DNA of 64,000 nucleotides from Natronorubrum bangense (GCF_004799645.1 NZ_CP031305.1:1860001-1924000); one strand, 5' to 3'. Positions 17,299-26,420 are shown, counted from the stretch's first letter. The notes: generated by a model from the letters alone, not told the origin. Translations and numbers: made by a program.

Positions 17299-18117
17299 AT
17301 GACCCTCGGAACCGAACTGGCGCTCGTCTTCGTTGTCGGCCTCATCACCGGGCTCGCCACGGGGCTGGGCGTCGCTCCGTTCTTCGTTGTCCAGAGAATC
17401 AGCGACCGCTGGCTCGTCGTGCTGTGGGGGCTTGCCGTCGGCATTTTGCTCTCGGCGTCCCTGTTCGGGTTGCTCGGTGAGGCGCTCGCCGAGGGCGCGC
17501 CCGTCCACGTCCTGTTCGGCGTGCTCGCCGGCGTTGGGTTCGTTTTTCTTGCCGACCGCGTCGTTGCGGGGTACGAGTTCTCCCCGCGGACGGTTTCGTC
17601 GGTCGACTCGAGAACGGTCATTTTGACCGTTGGCGTGTTGACGATCCATAGCATTCCGGAAGGGATCGCCGTCGGCGTCGCGTTCGTCGATCTGGGAACC
17701 GACGCCAGCGTCGAAATTGCCGGCCTGGCACTGCCCGCGCTGGCGGTGTTCATGGGGATTGCGATCTCGATACTGAACGTCCCGGAAGGGCTTGCGATCG
17801 CGATTCCGTTGATCGCCTACGGGATGGACCGATGGAAAGTCCTCGGCTGGGCGGTCTTCTCCGGACTCCCACAGCCGATCGGCGCAGTGCTCGCCTACAC
17901 TTTCGTCAGTACATTCGAGGGGCTGTTAGCACTCAGCTTCGGGTTCGCCGCTGGTGCCCTCTTCTATCTCGTCGTCACCGAGTTCCTCCCCGCCGGACTC
18001 GACGCGGGCGACGCACTCCCAAAACGGGGTCGGACCGAACTCGTCTCGGGTATCTGCGTCGGGTTCGCTGCGACGCTGGCGATCATCGTTGCCGTCGAGA
18101 ATATTGGAACGGTCTAA
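17299..18117 (+). CDS. ZIP-family metal transporter
   Basis: The 272-residue protein has about eight hydrophobic helices. Metal-site motifs HSIPEGIAVG (helix 4) and NVPEGLAIA (helix 5) identify the ZIP family. The usual second site reads NVPEG rather than HNFPEG, so one His ligand is absent in helix 5. Zinc or another divalent cation is the likely substrate, moved into the cytoplasm. I use ATG 17299 since upstream GTG 17266 adds 11 residues without the typical hydrophobic start. Confidence 0.9.
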   Translation: MTLGTELALVFVVGLITGLATGLGVAPFFVVQRISDRWLVVLWGLAVGILLSASLFGLLGEALAEGAPVHVLFGVLAGVGFVFLADRVVAGYEFSPRTVSSVDSRTVILTVGVLTIHSIPEGIAVGVAFVDLGTDASVEIAGLALPALAVFMGIAISILNVPEGLAIAIPLIAYGMDRWKVLGWAVFSGLPQPIGAVLAYTFVSTFEGLLALSFGFAAGALFYLVVTEFLPAGLDAGDALPKRGRTELVSGICVGFAATLAIIVAVENIGTV

Positions 18118-18136
18118 ACGGACTCATCCAACCCGC

Positions 18137-18712
18137 TCACTCGAGCAGGTCAGCCGTCGTCATCACTGTCGCGAACTCGCCCTCGAGGTGGACCAGCGCG
18201 GTTCGGTGGACCGTCTCCGCGTCGAAGTGGTCGCCGTCGTAGCTCCGGTCGAACGTCGCTGTCGCGTCGGCGACGACGGCGACGTCGAAGCCGAGATTCT
18301 CCCCCATTCGGGTGCTCGTCGAGACGCAGTGGTCAGTCGTCAGCCCCACGATAACGAGCGTCTCGTGTCCCTCGTCTCGGAGCCACTCCTCGAGATCTGT
18401 CCCGATGAATGCACTGTTGACCGATTTTGCCATCGTCGGCTCCTCCTCGAGCGGTGCCGTCTCCGGTTTGAACGCGAACCCGTCCTCGTCGCCCCGAAGC
18501 GGCGAGTCGGGCTCGGTCGAGTCGTGACGGACGTGGACGACTGGTCGCCCCGTCTCCCGCCAGCGCTCGAGCAGTCGCGCGGCGTTCGCTTCGGCGTCGG
18601 GATTGTTCCGTGTTCCCCATGTCGGGTCGTCGAACCCCGTCTGGAAGTCGATCAATACGAGCACGGCGTCCTCGAAGCGGTCGGCGTCGTGCTCGTTTTC
18701 GACGTCGGTCAT
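18137..18712 (-). CDS. Isochorismatase-like cysteine hydrolase
   Basis: The 191-residue hydrolase has the catalytic triad of the family: Asp in VLIDFQTGF, Lys in [12 protein letters not shown] and Cys in [14 protein letters not shown] cis-peptide region lies just before the Cys ([10 protein letters not shown]). Substrates in this family include nicotinamide, isochorismate and N-carbamoyl compounds; I cannot choose among them. The start codon overlaps the stop of the upstream YqcI/YcgG gene by four bases (ATGA type), so they are translationally coupled. Confidence 0.9.
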   Translation of the reverse strand: MTDVENEHDADRFEDAVLVLIDFQTGFDDPTWGTRNNPDAEANAARLLERWRETGRPVVHVRHDSTEPDSPLRGDEDGFAFKPETAPLEEEPTMAKSVNSAFIGTDLEEWLRDEGHETLVIVGLTTDHCVSTSTRMGENLGFDVAVVADATATFDRSYDGDHFDAETVHRTALVHLEGEFATVMTTADLLE

Positions 18713-19506
18713 GGCAGCCGAGCGGCGGGTTTCGGGTGCTCTCGCGTGACCGTCATCGGACACGCCGACGGTGCCTGTTCCTCGTCTGCTGACAACATAT
18801 ACTGGTGCCACTCGCGGTCGCCCTCAACGCCCCAATCGCCGATATCGGCGTGTGGACAGACGCCGTCGTACTCCTCGATCCGATCCTGGATAACGTCGCG
18901 AGCGTTCTGGCCGGCGTCGGTGTCAGCTGTCACACCGAGGTTCTCGAACAGCGCCCGCGGCTGGAACGTGATCTCGAGGCCGATCGGACAGTAGCGGCTC
19001 TTTCGCCGGTCGTAAAACGGTGCTCGACAGGTGGGGAACATCGGCTCGCCGCCGAGACTAAACTCCCAGTGTGGGTCGTCGGGATCGGTCGGGATCTCCT
19101 CTGGCCACGGCTCTGGGTCGTGCAGGTGCAGCGTCTGGAGGATGTGCCACAGCGCCTCGTGGTACTCTTGCTCCGAGAGCGGTGTTTCGGGCGGCTTGAA
19201 GAACGTGACGAGCGACGCCCGCTCGGAGTGGTCCTGATAGACCTCGAGATACTCGAGGATTCGATCCCGCAGCGTCAACAGCGCGTCGGCGTCGCTCATC
19301 GAGGGGACAGCGGTGTAGAGCGGCTCACCCTGCTGGACCGACTCGACGCCGAAGTAACACGGGAACGGGCTCTCGTTTCGTTCGCCGAGCAATCCCTCCT
19401 GAAACGACGCCCAGTGATCGGCGACCCACTCCGGGGTTTCCCCATCGCGGACCCGCTGGTCGAGCGTCTCCTGATCCATCAGTGATTGGACTCCCGGCTC
19501 GTTCAT
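18709..19506 (-). CDS. YqcI/YcgG family protein
   Basis: The 265-residue protein contains the FPCYFG segment near residue 48 and the C-terminal Cys/His-rich stretch [11 protein letters not shown] seen in the YqcI/YcgG family, whose biochemical function is not established. It also has [17 protein letters not shown]. It is the first gene of a two-gene operon with an isochorismatase-like hydrolase through a four-base overlap. An internal ATG at 19479 (MDQETLDQ) is an alternative start. Confidence 0.82.
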   Translation of the reverse strand: MNEPGVQSLMDQETLDQRVRDGETPEWVADHWASFQEGLLGERNESPFPCYFGVESVQQGEPLYTAVPSMSDADALLTLRDRILEYLEVYQDHSERASLVTFFKPPETPLSEQEYHEALWHILQTLHLHDPEPWPEEIPTDPDDPHWEFSLGGEPMFPTCRAPFYDRRKSRYCPIGLEITFQPRALFENLGVTADTDAGQNARDVIQDRIEEYDGVCPHADIGDWGVEGDREWHQYMLSADEEQAPSACPMTVTREHPKPAARLP

Positions 19507-19594
19507 GCTGTGACTCTTAGCGCTCGCAGGAATGTATGTTTAGGTTTGTCTCCCTAGTTGGCTCACCGAACATATCCGGATGATCGCCGGAAAT

Positions 19595-20056
19595 CTACAC
19601 TCGTTCAACAGCGGCTCCGAGTCGGACAACGCCACCCTCGAGAATCCGCGCGCGAAGTCCACCACGATGGACGAGCGCCTCACGAACGCCTTCTCGCTCG
19701 AGATGGCCCTCGAGATACGAACACGGCTCGCAGAGTTCGGTTCCCTCACAGAGGAGGTCGCCGACCCGGAACTGCTCGCCGACGAGGTGGTTCAGCGCGA
19801 CTCCCTCGGTCGTGAGATTCCGACGATGGATGCCGTCCTCGAGGTCGAGGTCGTAGTCGCACTCGACCGCCTCGAGCGTCTCGCATTCGATCAGCGTGCA
19901 GTCGCTGCCCGCCCGGTCGGCGAAGGTCCCCTCGGTGTCGAAGTAGCGGTCACCCTCGAGACCGCGGCCAGCGACTGCACGCACTGACTCGCGAGGTTCC
20001 ATCGGCGCGCCCTGTTCGGCGGCGACGTGGATCGCGCGGATCGTTCCAGTCGTCAT
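19595..20056 (-). CDS. MOSC domain protein
   Basis: The 153-residue protein is a stand-alone MOSC domain, with GRGLEGDRYF near residue 31 and the conserved Cys region LCEPCSYLEG near residue 108. MOSC domains act in molybdenum cofactor sulfuration or in molybdoenzymes that transfer sulfur or reduce N-hydroxylated compounds. The Cys in CEPC corresponds to the usual conserved Cys. It is not in an operon with a molybdoenzyme here. Confidence 0.9.
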   Translation of the reverse strand: MTTGTIRAIHVAAEQGAPMEPRESVRAVAGRGLEGDRYFDTEGTFADRAGSDCTLIECETLEAVECDYDLDLEDGIHRRNLTTEGVALNHLVGEQFRVGDLLCEGTELCEPCSYLEGHLEREGVREALVHRGGLRARILEGGVVRLGAAVERV

Positions 20057-20119
20057 CGGTTGGAGCGACGGCCGCGAGCATGGTATATCGATCGTTCCTC
20101 GCGAGACCGCTCGCGTAGC

Positions 20120-20812
20120 TTACCGCCAGCGACGATTTCTCGAGGAGGTGATATCGACGCCGCGGCTGTAGTAACAGATCGGGGAGTCCGTGGGTGGCTC
20201 GAACCCGTTGGCCTCGAACAGCGTGTTCGCCTCGATCGTCACCGACGCCCCTCGGAGCGTCCACGGCTCGTGGTCGATATTGGCGTAGCGGATCGATCCG
20301 TCGCGCCCCGTCGTATAGTAGCGATAGCGTTCGGTGAGAAACGCCGCGAGCGAGTCAGGCTCGGGAACGAACGGCTCGCCGACTGGCTCGTACGTCCCGG
20401 AAAACGTCGCGGGGAACGCACCCGGATGGCGACGCTCACTTTCGAACGCGATCGCGCCGTCGGCTGCGGTCATGTCGATGTCGGCGGCGTAGTACGGCAG
20501 GTGATGAAAGAGACGCGCGCCGACGACGCCGAGAACGCCCTCGGCGTCGAGACTGAAGAAGTAGATGCCGGGCTCGCCGTCGCACGTGACGTACGTTCGG
20601 AGGTTGAGTTCGGGCAACTCGAACCCAACACCGCCGGGAACCCCGCGCGGACGAACGTCGACGTTCAGGTACGGAACGACCGAGAGCCACGCTCGACCGT
20701 CGTACGTATCGACTGTGAGGCCGTCGGGAAGTCGTGTCGCGACGACGTCGGGCTCGACGGGCCAGTTGGCAAACAACAGGTGCCGCCACCCCATCGCGAT
20801 CGGAAGTACCAT
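20120..20812 (-). CDS. DUF2071 (YqjF-like) protein
   Basis: The 230-residue protein has the features of DUF2071/YqjF: MGWRHLLFANWPVEP at the N-terminus and FFSLDAEGVLGVVGARLF in the middle, with PYYAADI after it. The function of the family is not known; the fold is related to acetoacetate decarboxylase. I place the start at ATG 20812; an internal ATG at 20794 is also plausible. Neighbours do not form an obvious pathway. Confidence 0.87.
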   Translation of the reverse strand: MVLPIAMGWRHLLFANWPVEPDVVATRLPDGLTVDTYDGRAWLSVVPYLNVDVRPRGVPGGVGFELPELNLRTYVTCDGEPGIYFFSLDAEGVLGVVGARLFHHLPYYAADIDMTAADGAIAFESERRHPGAFPATFSGTYEPVGEPFVPEPDSLAAFLTERYRYYTTGRDGSIRYANIDHEPWTLRGASVTIEANTLFEANGFEPPTDSPICYYSRGVDITSSRNRRWR

Positions 20813-20867
20813 ACACAACGTTGGTCGCACCGAGGTTTCAACCCGCTGCCAAACGAGTCATGCCAAC

Positions 20868-21608
20868 TCAAACCGTCTCGGGTAACCAGCCGCCGTCGAC
20901 TTCGATGTTTTCGCCGCTGATGTACCCACTATCCGGATCGAGGAAAAAATACAGCGGGGCGATCAGATCCTCGAAGCTCGCAGGTCGACCTCGAGGAAGG
21001 TCAGCGGGGAACTCGTCGGAGTTTTCGACGACGTACGGTGAGATGGCGTTGACTGTGATCCCGTCGTCTTGCGTGTCGGCCGCGAGCATCCGCGTAAACA
21101 TCAACACGCCTGCTTTCGCGACGAAATAGGGGAAGTTCTTCGGGCTGACCAGTCCCTGCTCGCTCGAGGCGTAGCCGATGTTGACGATCCGGCCGTACGA
21201 CTGCTCGCGCATCGCCGGCAGTGCGCGCTTCGAACAGAGATAGGTGCCGTTGAGGTTGGTCTCGAGCACTCGAGTCCACGTGTCGAACTCGAGGTCGGCC
21301 CAGTGGCTGGGTGCGAAATCGCCGACGTTGTTCACGAGCACGTCGATCGACCCCAGTTCGGCTTCGACGGCCGCAAAGAGCTCATCGACGCTTTCGGGAT
21401 CGGTGACGTCTCCCTGAACCGTCATCGAGTCGTTCGCGCCGCGTGCTGTTGCTTCCGCGGCCACCTCGCTGGCTGCATCTGCGCTCGAGTGATAGTGAAC
21501 GGCCGTCTTCGCCCCGCAGTCGGCCGTCGAAAGCAGGAGTTCGCGGCCGACGCCTTTTGCACTGCCCGTCACGAGCACCGTCCGTCCCTCGAGGTCGGGT
21601 CCGTCCAT
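20868..21608 (-). CDS. Short-chain dehydrogenase/reductase, FabG-like
   Basis: The 246-residue protein is a classical SDR. The cofactor motif is TGSAKGVGREL at about 14-24, and the NNVGDF motif follows near residue 90. The catalytic Ser and the Tyr/Lys pair lie in NIGYASSEQG and YFVAKAG. The cofactor is likely NAD(P)H; the TGSAKGVG form with no Asp directly after strand 2 gives no firm preference. The substrate is unknown. The start is 125 bases from the divergent UspA gene. Confidence 0.92.
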   Translation of the reverse strand: MDGPDLEGRTVLVTGSAKGVGRELLLSTADCGAKTAVHYHSSADAASEVAAEATARGANDSMTVQGDVTDPESVDELFAAVEAELGSIDVLVNNVGDFAPSHWADLEFDTWTRVLETNLNGTYLCSKRALPAMREQSYGRIVNIGYASSEQGLVSPKNFPYFVAKAGVLMFTRMLAADTQDDGITVNAISPYVVENSDEFPADLPRGRPASFEDLIAPLYFFLDPDSGYISGENIEVDGGWLPETV

Positions 21609-21700
21609 ACAGCACCATCGCCGACTGGGTGGAAAAGCACTCGGGACCGGACCTCGAGGCGGCGACCTCGCTATCAGACACTGGCTTGACAGGACGTCCA

Positions 21701-21710
21701 GAATTTAAAT
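21701..21710 (+). promoter_or_regulatory. TATA box of the first tandem UspA gene
   Basis: The sequence gaatttaaat is centred about 28 bases before the GTG start at 21734. That is the leaderless spacing, and it decides the GTG as the likely start. Confidence 0.6.
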
Positions 21711-21733
21711 AGGATCGTCGGGATAGTCGTTCT

Positions 21734-22189
21734 GTGACACTAGATACCGTTTTCCTTGCTGTGGGCCCCGGTGACGCTGATCGACTCGACGAACTGGCTG
21801 CAGCCGTCGTCGAGGTCGCCAAACCGGCCGACGCGACCGTCTCGCTTGCACATGTTTTTACAGACGACGAGTACGACGAGGTGGTCTCACGGCTCGACTT
21901 CGCCGCCGGGGACGACGAGATCGACCCCAACGAGGTCGCACGACGACATTCGACGATCCACGATCTCACCGCAGTGTTCGACGAGCACGACATCGACTAC
22001 GATGTGAGCGGGGCGATCGGCGAACACGGGCCGACGATCGTCGACCTCGCCACCAGCGTCGACGCGGACCGAGTCGTCGTTGGCGGCCGACGGCGCTCGC
22101 CGACCGGAAAGGCGGTCTTCGGCTCGACGGCACAGGAAGTCCTCCTGTCGGCACCGTGTCCAGTGACGTTCGTCAGAAACGATGAGTGA
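21734..22189 (+). CDS. Universal stress protein, first of a tandem pair
   Basis: The 151-residue protein starts with GTG (first residues [18 protein letters not shown]) directly behind a TATA box. It is a Usp domain whose loop reads [15 protein letters not shown]. The second Gly of the usual G-x2-G motif is replaced by Arg, so nucleotide binding may be changed. It is a close paralogue of the gene at 22400; their loops and their endings (APCPVTFVR and APCPVTYFR) are nearly the same. Confidence 0.92.
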   Translation: MTLDTVFLAVGPGDADRLDELAAAVVEVAKPADATVSLAHVFTDDEYDEVVSRLDFAAGDDEIDPNEVARRHSTIHDLTAVFDEHDIDYDVSGAIGEHGPTIVDLATSVDADRVVVGGRRRSPTGKAVFGSTAQEVLLSAPCPVTFVRNDE

Positions 22190-22208
22190 TACGGTCTGCT
22201 GTACCGAT

Positions 22209-22250
22209 GTACCGCCGATCGCCCGCGATGGAGTCGGTGATCGGCGGTAC
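22209..22250. other. Strong inverted repeat between tandem UspA genes
   Basis: Arms gtaccgccgatc (22209-22220) and gatcggcggtac (22239-22250) pair perfectly over 12 bases around an 18-base loop. The hairpin starts 20 bases after the stop codon at 22189. Flanking ctgctgt and acaacag can lengthen the stem with one mismatch. It may end the first transcript or stabilise its 3' end; this is inference. Confidence 0.6.
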
Positions 22251-22333
22251 GTGACGACAACAGTCCGTATGAGTCGACGCTCGGTCGGTCCTTCGTTTCG
22301 ACCCGTGTTCGGGACACTCGCATATAGCCGTCG

Positions 22334-22347
22334 CCGGCGATCGCCGG
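22334..22347. promoter_or_regulatory. Perfect palindrome upstream of the second UspA gene
   Basis: The 14-base sequence ccggcgatcgccgg is its own reverse complement. It lies about 20 bases before the TATA-like box at 22366. An operator for a dimeric regulator is possible but unproven. Confidence 0.4.
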
Positions 22348-22365
22348 AATACTGTGCCGACAAGA

Positions 22366-22374
22366 ATACTTAAG
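22366..22374 (+). promoter_or_regulatory. TATA-like box of the second UspA gene
   Basis: The sequence atacttaag lies 26 to 34 bases before ATG 22400, which fits a leaderless transcript. The second Usp gene therefore seems to have its own promoter, separate from the first by the hairpin at 22209. Confidence 0.5.
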
Positions 22375-22399
22375 CAGGTGGCACTACCACTGTGCTGAC

Positions 22400-22864
22400 A
22401 TGGCGATCGATACGATACTGCTTGCAGTCGGGCCGATGGATACCGTCCGCGCCGAGGAACTCGCCGACACCGTCCTCGAGATCGCAGAACCACTCGATGC
22501 GAAGGTCGTGATCGGCCACGCCTTCACGGAAGACGAGTACGAAGACATCCACGACGACCTCGGCTTCGACGCTCGTGTCGACGACGTCGACCCCGACGAA
22601 GTCGCCGCCAAACGCTCACCGGTCGGCGACCTCGAGGAAATCTTCGCCGATGCCGGCGTCGAGTACGAGGTCCGGGGCGCACTTGGCGAGGTCAGCAGCA
22701 AGGTCGTCGACATGGCGATCGATGTCGATGCCGACCGAATGGTCGTCGGCGGCCGACGGCGCTCGCCCGCAGAAAAGGCCGTCCTCGGCTCCGTCTCACA
22801 GGAGATCATCCTGCAGGCACCGTGTCCGGTCACGTACTTCCGTGATCTCGACGTGATGGAGTAG
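22400..22864 (+). CDS. Universal stress protein, second of a tandem pair
   Basis: The 154-residue Usp protein is a paralogue of the preceding gene. It starts MAIDTILLAVGPMDTVRAEE and has the loop GGRRRSPAEKAVLGS, again lacking the second Gly of the nucleotide motif. The two proteins share the middle segment around DEYEDIHDDL / [10 protein letters not shown]. Tandem duplication followed by divergence is the simplest explanation. Function is unknown beyond the family. Confidence 0.92.
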   Translation: MAIDTILLAVGPMDTVRAEELADTVLEIAEPLDAKVVIGHAFTEDEYEDIHDDLGFDARVDDVDPDEVAAKRSPVGDLEEIFADAGVEYEVRGALGEVSSKVVDMAIDVDADRMVVGGRRRSPAEKAVLGSVSQEIILQAPCPVTYFRDLDVME

Positions 22865-22926
22865 GCAGCCTGTATCAGCCGACACCGACGCTTTTCCCAT
22901 TCGATCAGGTCGACGATGCTGGAACA

Positions 22927-23352
22927 CTATGGCTTGCTGGCCCGTTCTTTCCACGCTCGTTCTTGCCGACGTTCTCGGACGTGGCGCTCTCCGTCAGCCA
23001 GTTCACGCCGTACCCGTCGCTCGACTGCCCTCGATTCCGCCAGCAACGTCTCCTGATAGTTCTCGAGGACGTCGTACGACCAGCGATGCTCGTCGACGAC
23101 GCCGTGGGGGAGGAGTTCGTCTCGGATCGTGTCGGCGAGTTCGTCGTGGCCAGTGGCTCTGAGCAGTATTTCTGCCTCGCGAAGATGGTCCATTCCGTGG
23201 CCCGTCGCGTGGTGGAACTCGAGGAGGCTTCCGTGCGCGCGCTGGATCCACTCGAGGCCGAGTTCGACCTCGTGGAGCGCGTTGCACTCCGTCTCACTGA
23301 GTGATGCCACTGGCTCTGTCTCCGTCTCGGTCGGTGGGTCGTCGGTGGTCAT
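22927..23352 (-). CDS. Conserved helical protein of unknown function
   Basis: I do not recognise this family. The 141-residue protein is acidic at the start, mostly helical, and contains His-rich segments (EFHHATGHGMDHL, RATGHDELADTI) and a basic, Arg-rich C-terminal helix (RRVRRELADGERHVRERR). The composition is typical of haloarchaeal conserved proteins and unlike the antisense frames. I chose ATG 23352, right before the acidic N-terminus. Metal binding by the clustered His is possible but speculative. Confidence 0.78.
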   Translation of the reverse strand: MTTDDPPTETETEPVASLSETECNALHEVELGLEWIQRAHGSLLEFHHATGHGMDHLREAEILLRATGHDELADTIRDELLPHGVVDEHRWSYDVLENYQETLLAESRAVERRVRRELADGERHVRERRQERAWKERASKP

Positions 23353-23507
23353 ACGTATGACCATGTCACAAACTACCATACGTGTACCGCTGTCCGACGC
23401 GTGACCGTCGACTCGAGTAAACAGAACGCCAGATCTATTGGAACGGTTACTCGTTGTCGAGTACGATCTGTGTAGTTAAGTACGGTGACGGTCGTCTTTA
23501 GGATAAG

Positions 23508-24479
23508 ATGGACTACTACGCGGGCGTCGATCTCGGCGCGACGAACGTTCGGGCCGCCGTCGCGACGGACGATGGAACGACGGTCGGCATAGACCGTCGG
23601 CCCACACCACGCGGTCCAACGGGGATTGACGTCACAGAGGGCGTACTTCGCACGGTTCGGAGTGCCTGTAGTGATGCTGGGATCGCTCCTCAGTCGATCG
23701 TCGCTGCTGGAATCGGTTCGATCGGCCCGTTCGACCTCGCGGAGGGGACGGTGATCGATCCCGCAAACCTACCGGATTCGATCGATCGCATCCCGCTGAC
23801 GGGGCCGGTCGAAAAACTGATCGACAGCGACGAGGTCCACCTGCACAACGACACCACTGCGGGCGTTATCGGCGAGCGGTTTCACGCCGACCGCAACCCT
23901 GATGACATGGTCTACATCACCATCTCCTCGGGGATCGGTGCCGGCGTCTGCTGTGACGGCGATATCATGGGTGGCTGGGACGGCAATGCGGGCGAGGTCG
24001 GTCACTACGTCGTCGATCCACGTGAGCGCCTGACCTGTGGCTGTGGCCACGACGGTCACTGGGAAGCCTACTGCTCGGGTAACGGGATTCCGAACTACAC
24101 TCGTCTGCTCGCCGAGGACGACCCGACGATCACGACCGACCTCCCGCTCGAGGAGCCCGACTTTACGGCCAAAGACGTCTTCGACTTTGCCGGTGAGGAC
24201 GAACTGGCCGACTACGTGATCGAGCAACTCGCCCACTGGAACGCGATCGGTGTGACGAACGTGATCCACTCGTTCGCACCGATCGTGATCTCCTTTGGCG
24301 GGGCCGTTGCCCTGCACAACGAGGAACTGGTCGTCGACGCCATCCGCGACCGCGTCTCGGAGATGGTGATGACCAACATGCCCGAGATTCGCGTCACCGA
24401 TCTCGGCGATGACGTCGTTCTCGAGGGCGCACTCGCCAGCGCTCTGACCGGTGGGACGGGCGATCGACGTCGACTGTAA
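23508..24479 (+). CDS. ROK-family sugar kinase (glucokinase-like)
   Basis: The 323-residue protein has the ROK phosphate loop DLGATNVRAAV, the sugar-binding HNDTTAGVIGE with the catalytic Asp, and the Gly-rich ISSGIGAG. The zinc motif reads CGCGHDGHWE: the third Cys of the usual CxCGxxGCxE is His. Phosphorylation of glucose or a related sugar with ATP is likely. The gene is monocistronic, with its own upstream gap of 155 bases. Confidence 0.92.
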   Translation: MDYYAGVDLGATNVRAAVATDDGTTVGIDRRPTPRGPTGIDVTEGVLRTVRSACSDAGIAPQSIVAAGIGSIGPFDLAEGTVIDPANLPDSIDRIPLTGPVEKLIDSDEVHLHNDTTAGVIGERFHADRNPDDMVYITISSGIGAGVCCDGDIMGGWDGNAGEVGHYVVDPRERLTCGCGHDGHWEAYCSGNGIPNYTRLLAEDDPTITTDLPLEEPDFTAKDVFDFAGEDELADYVIEQLAHWNAIGVTNVIHSFAPIVISFGGAVALHNEELVVDAIRDRVSEMVMTNMPEIRVTDLGDDVVLEGALASALTGGTGDRRRL

Positions 24480-24530
24480 GACGAGCCACGCGACGGTTTC
24501 TCGGGCTGTGTCGGCACCTGGTGCTGACCA

Positions 24531-24540
24531 CGTTTTATTT
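24531..24540 (+). promoter_or_regulatory. TATA box of the LVIVD-repeat protein gene
   Basis: The sequence cgttttattt lies 25 to 34 bases before ATG 24565. This supports that start over the longer frame beginning at 24451, which overlaps the ROK gene. Confidence 0.6.
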
Positions 24541-24564
24541 GACTGCCCGGACGTTGGGTTCTGT

Positions 24565-25941
24565 ATGCAGCGGAGAGCGTTCCTTCGAACGGGCGGCGCC
24601 GTCGGCACCGCCGTGGCCCTCCCGCAGTCAGTCGTCGCGTCGACAGCAGCCAGCGCGTCGACTGCACTCGAGTCCAGTCCGGACGGCGACCCACTCGGCC
24701 GTGTCGAGGTCGACGGTGCTGCCGAAGCCGTCGTCGGCGACGACGGCGAGACGGCGTATCTCGCCGCTACCACCGGCTTCGTCACCGTCGACATCAGCGA
24801 CCCTGCAGACCCCACCGTGCTCGCCGAGCGACTCGACCTCGAGGTCGATGGCACTCGAATGACCGAGATCCTCGATGTGAAAGTCGACGGCGATCGACTC
24901 GCTGTCGTCGGCCCGGCGAACAGAACGTCTGCAGACGTCTTCCACGGCTTCGTGATCTACGACGTGAGCGACCCCGCTGATCCAGTCACCGTCAGCGATC
25001 CCTACGAAACCGGCTCTCACATCCACAACTGCTTTCTCGAGGACGACCTGCTCTATGTCGTCGAAAACGACACCGATGCCCACTCGCTCGTTATTTTCGA
25101 CATCGACGACGAGCCGACGGAGATCGGTCGCTGGTCGCTGCTCGACCACGAACCCGAGTGGGAGGCCATCTACTGGCTCGCTCGCTATCTCCACGACGTG
25201 TACGTTCACGAGGATGTCGCTGCCCTCGCACACTGGAACGCCGGCACTTATTTGCTCGACGTGAGCGACCCGACCGACCCGGAGCTGCTCTCGCGGGTCC
25301 GAGACACCGATCTCGAGACACAACGAGCACTCGAGAACGAGGATGCACAGATGGGGCTGCCGGGCAACGACCACTACTCGGCGATAGACGACAGTGGTGA
25401 CCTTCTCGCGGTCGGTCGAGAAGCCTGGGAGACGGGTGGTGACGCCCCGGACGGACCGGGCGGGATCGATCTCTACGACATCAGTACCCCGAGCGAGCCA
25501 GCCTTCCGGGCAACGATTGACGCACCCGCAGCTGACGACGCATCCTACTACGGGGGGATGTGGACGACAGCGCACAACTTCGAGTTGCGCGACGGGCGAC
25601 TCTACTCCTCGTGGTATCAAGGCGGTGTCAAAGTCCACGACGTCAGCGACCCCGCTGCACCCGACGAACGCGCCCACTGGCATGACGTCGACAAGGCAGG
25701 GTTCTGGACTGCCCGTGTCGCCGACCCCGGCGAAACGTTCGTTGCGAGCAGCACACCGTTGATCCCCAATGCGGACACCGAGGGGGCGCTGTACACCTTC
25801 AGGAACGATCTGTCCGAGGCGAGCGCGGACGCTTCCGACCCGATTCCCGGCCTCTCCGGTCCCACAGCCGCTGTTGGACTCGCAAGCGGGGCCATCGCCC
25901 TCGAGTGGCTGCGCCGACGCCGCGGTGTCGACGAGCGCTGA
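24565..25941 (+). CDS. Exported LVIVD-repeat beta-propeller protein
   Basis: The 458-residue protein has a Tat-like signal (QRRAFLRTGGAVGTAVALP) and repeated LVIVD-type blades, seen as VDISDPADPTVL, YDVSDPADPVTV, FDIDDEPTEIG, LDVSDPTDPELL, YDISTPSEP and HDVSDPAAPDE. A C-terminal hydrophobic stretch (GLASGAIALEWL) followed by arginines looks like a surface anchor. It would be an extracellular propeller with an unknown ligand. I see no catalytic motif. Confidence 0.9.
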   Translation: MQRRAFLRTGGAVGTAVALPQSVVASTAASASTALESSPDGDPLGRVEVDGAAEAVVGDDGETAYLAATTGFVTVDISDPADPTVLAERLDLEVDGTRMTEILDVKVDGDRLAVVGPANRTSADVFHGFVIYDVSDPADPVTVSDPYETGSHIHNCFLEDDLLYVVENDTDAHSLVIFDIDDEPTEIGRWSLLDHEPEWEAIYWLARYLHDVYVHEDVAALAHWNAGTYLLDVSDPTDPELLSRVRDTDLETQRALENEDAQMGLPGNDHYSAIDDSGDLLAVGREAWETGGDAPDGPGGIDLYDISTPSEPAFRATIDAPAADDASYYGGMWTTAHNFELRDGRLYSSWYQGGVKVHDVSDPAAPDERAHWHDVDKAGFWTARVADPGETFVASSTPLIPNADTEGALYTFRNDLSEASADASDPIPGLSGPTAAVGLASGAIALEWLRRRRGVDER

Positions 25942-26000
25942 CGGTCTGGTATCTCTCTGAAACGTTCAGTAACAACCGTGATGGACGATAGCAGACGTCA

Positions 26001-26010
26001 AAACCTTATT
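26001..26010 (+). promoter_or_regulatory. TATA-like box of the NifU-domain gene
   Basis: The sequence aaaccttatt lies 27 to 36 bases before ATG 26037, the usual distance for a leaderless haloarchaeal gene. Confidence 0.5.
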
Positions 26011-26036
26011 GATCGCTCGAGTTCCTAGTTCCAGTA

Positions 26037-26420
26037 ATGACGGATTCCAACGCTGTCTCTGACGCCGACACCGAGGCACCACTCAAAGAGCGTGTCGAGC
26101 GCTGGCTCAGCCGCGAGATGCCGATCATCCAGATGCACGGTGGGACGAGTGCCGTTCGTGCGGCTGACCCGGAGACCGGTGAAGTGATCATCGAACTCGG
26201 CGGTGGCTGCAAGGGGTGTTCGGTGAGTGATATCACGACGAGCAACATCGAGGCCGAACTGCTCACGTGGCCCGAGATCGACGACATCACGGTCCGCGTC
26301 CCCGACGCTCGCGAGAGTCTCGGTGGCCCCGACCAAGCCGAGTCGATCATGGGTATCGACCGAACCGAAGGCGGGCGCGGCGACTGGGGTTCGTCGAACC
26401 CGGGAAAAGACCACCTCTAA
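26037..26420 (+). CDS. NifU C-terminal domain iron-sulfur scaffold
   Basis: The 127-residue protein is a NifU-type domain with the iron-sulfur CxxC in GGGCKGCSVSDITTSN and typical flanks. It would carry or transfer Fe-S clusters in the cytoplasm. The acidic N-terminal 25 residues and Gly-rich C-terminus are unstructured-looking. It is a single gene with its own promoter. Confidence 0.92.
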   Translation: MTDSNAVSDADTEAPLKERVERWLSREMPIIQMHGGTSAVRAADPETGEVIIELGGGCKGCSVSDITTSNIEAELLTWPEIDDITVRVPDARESLGGPDQAESIMGIDRTEGGRGDWGSSNPGKDHL

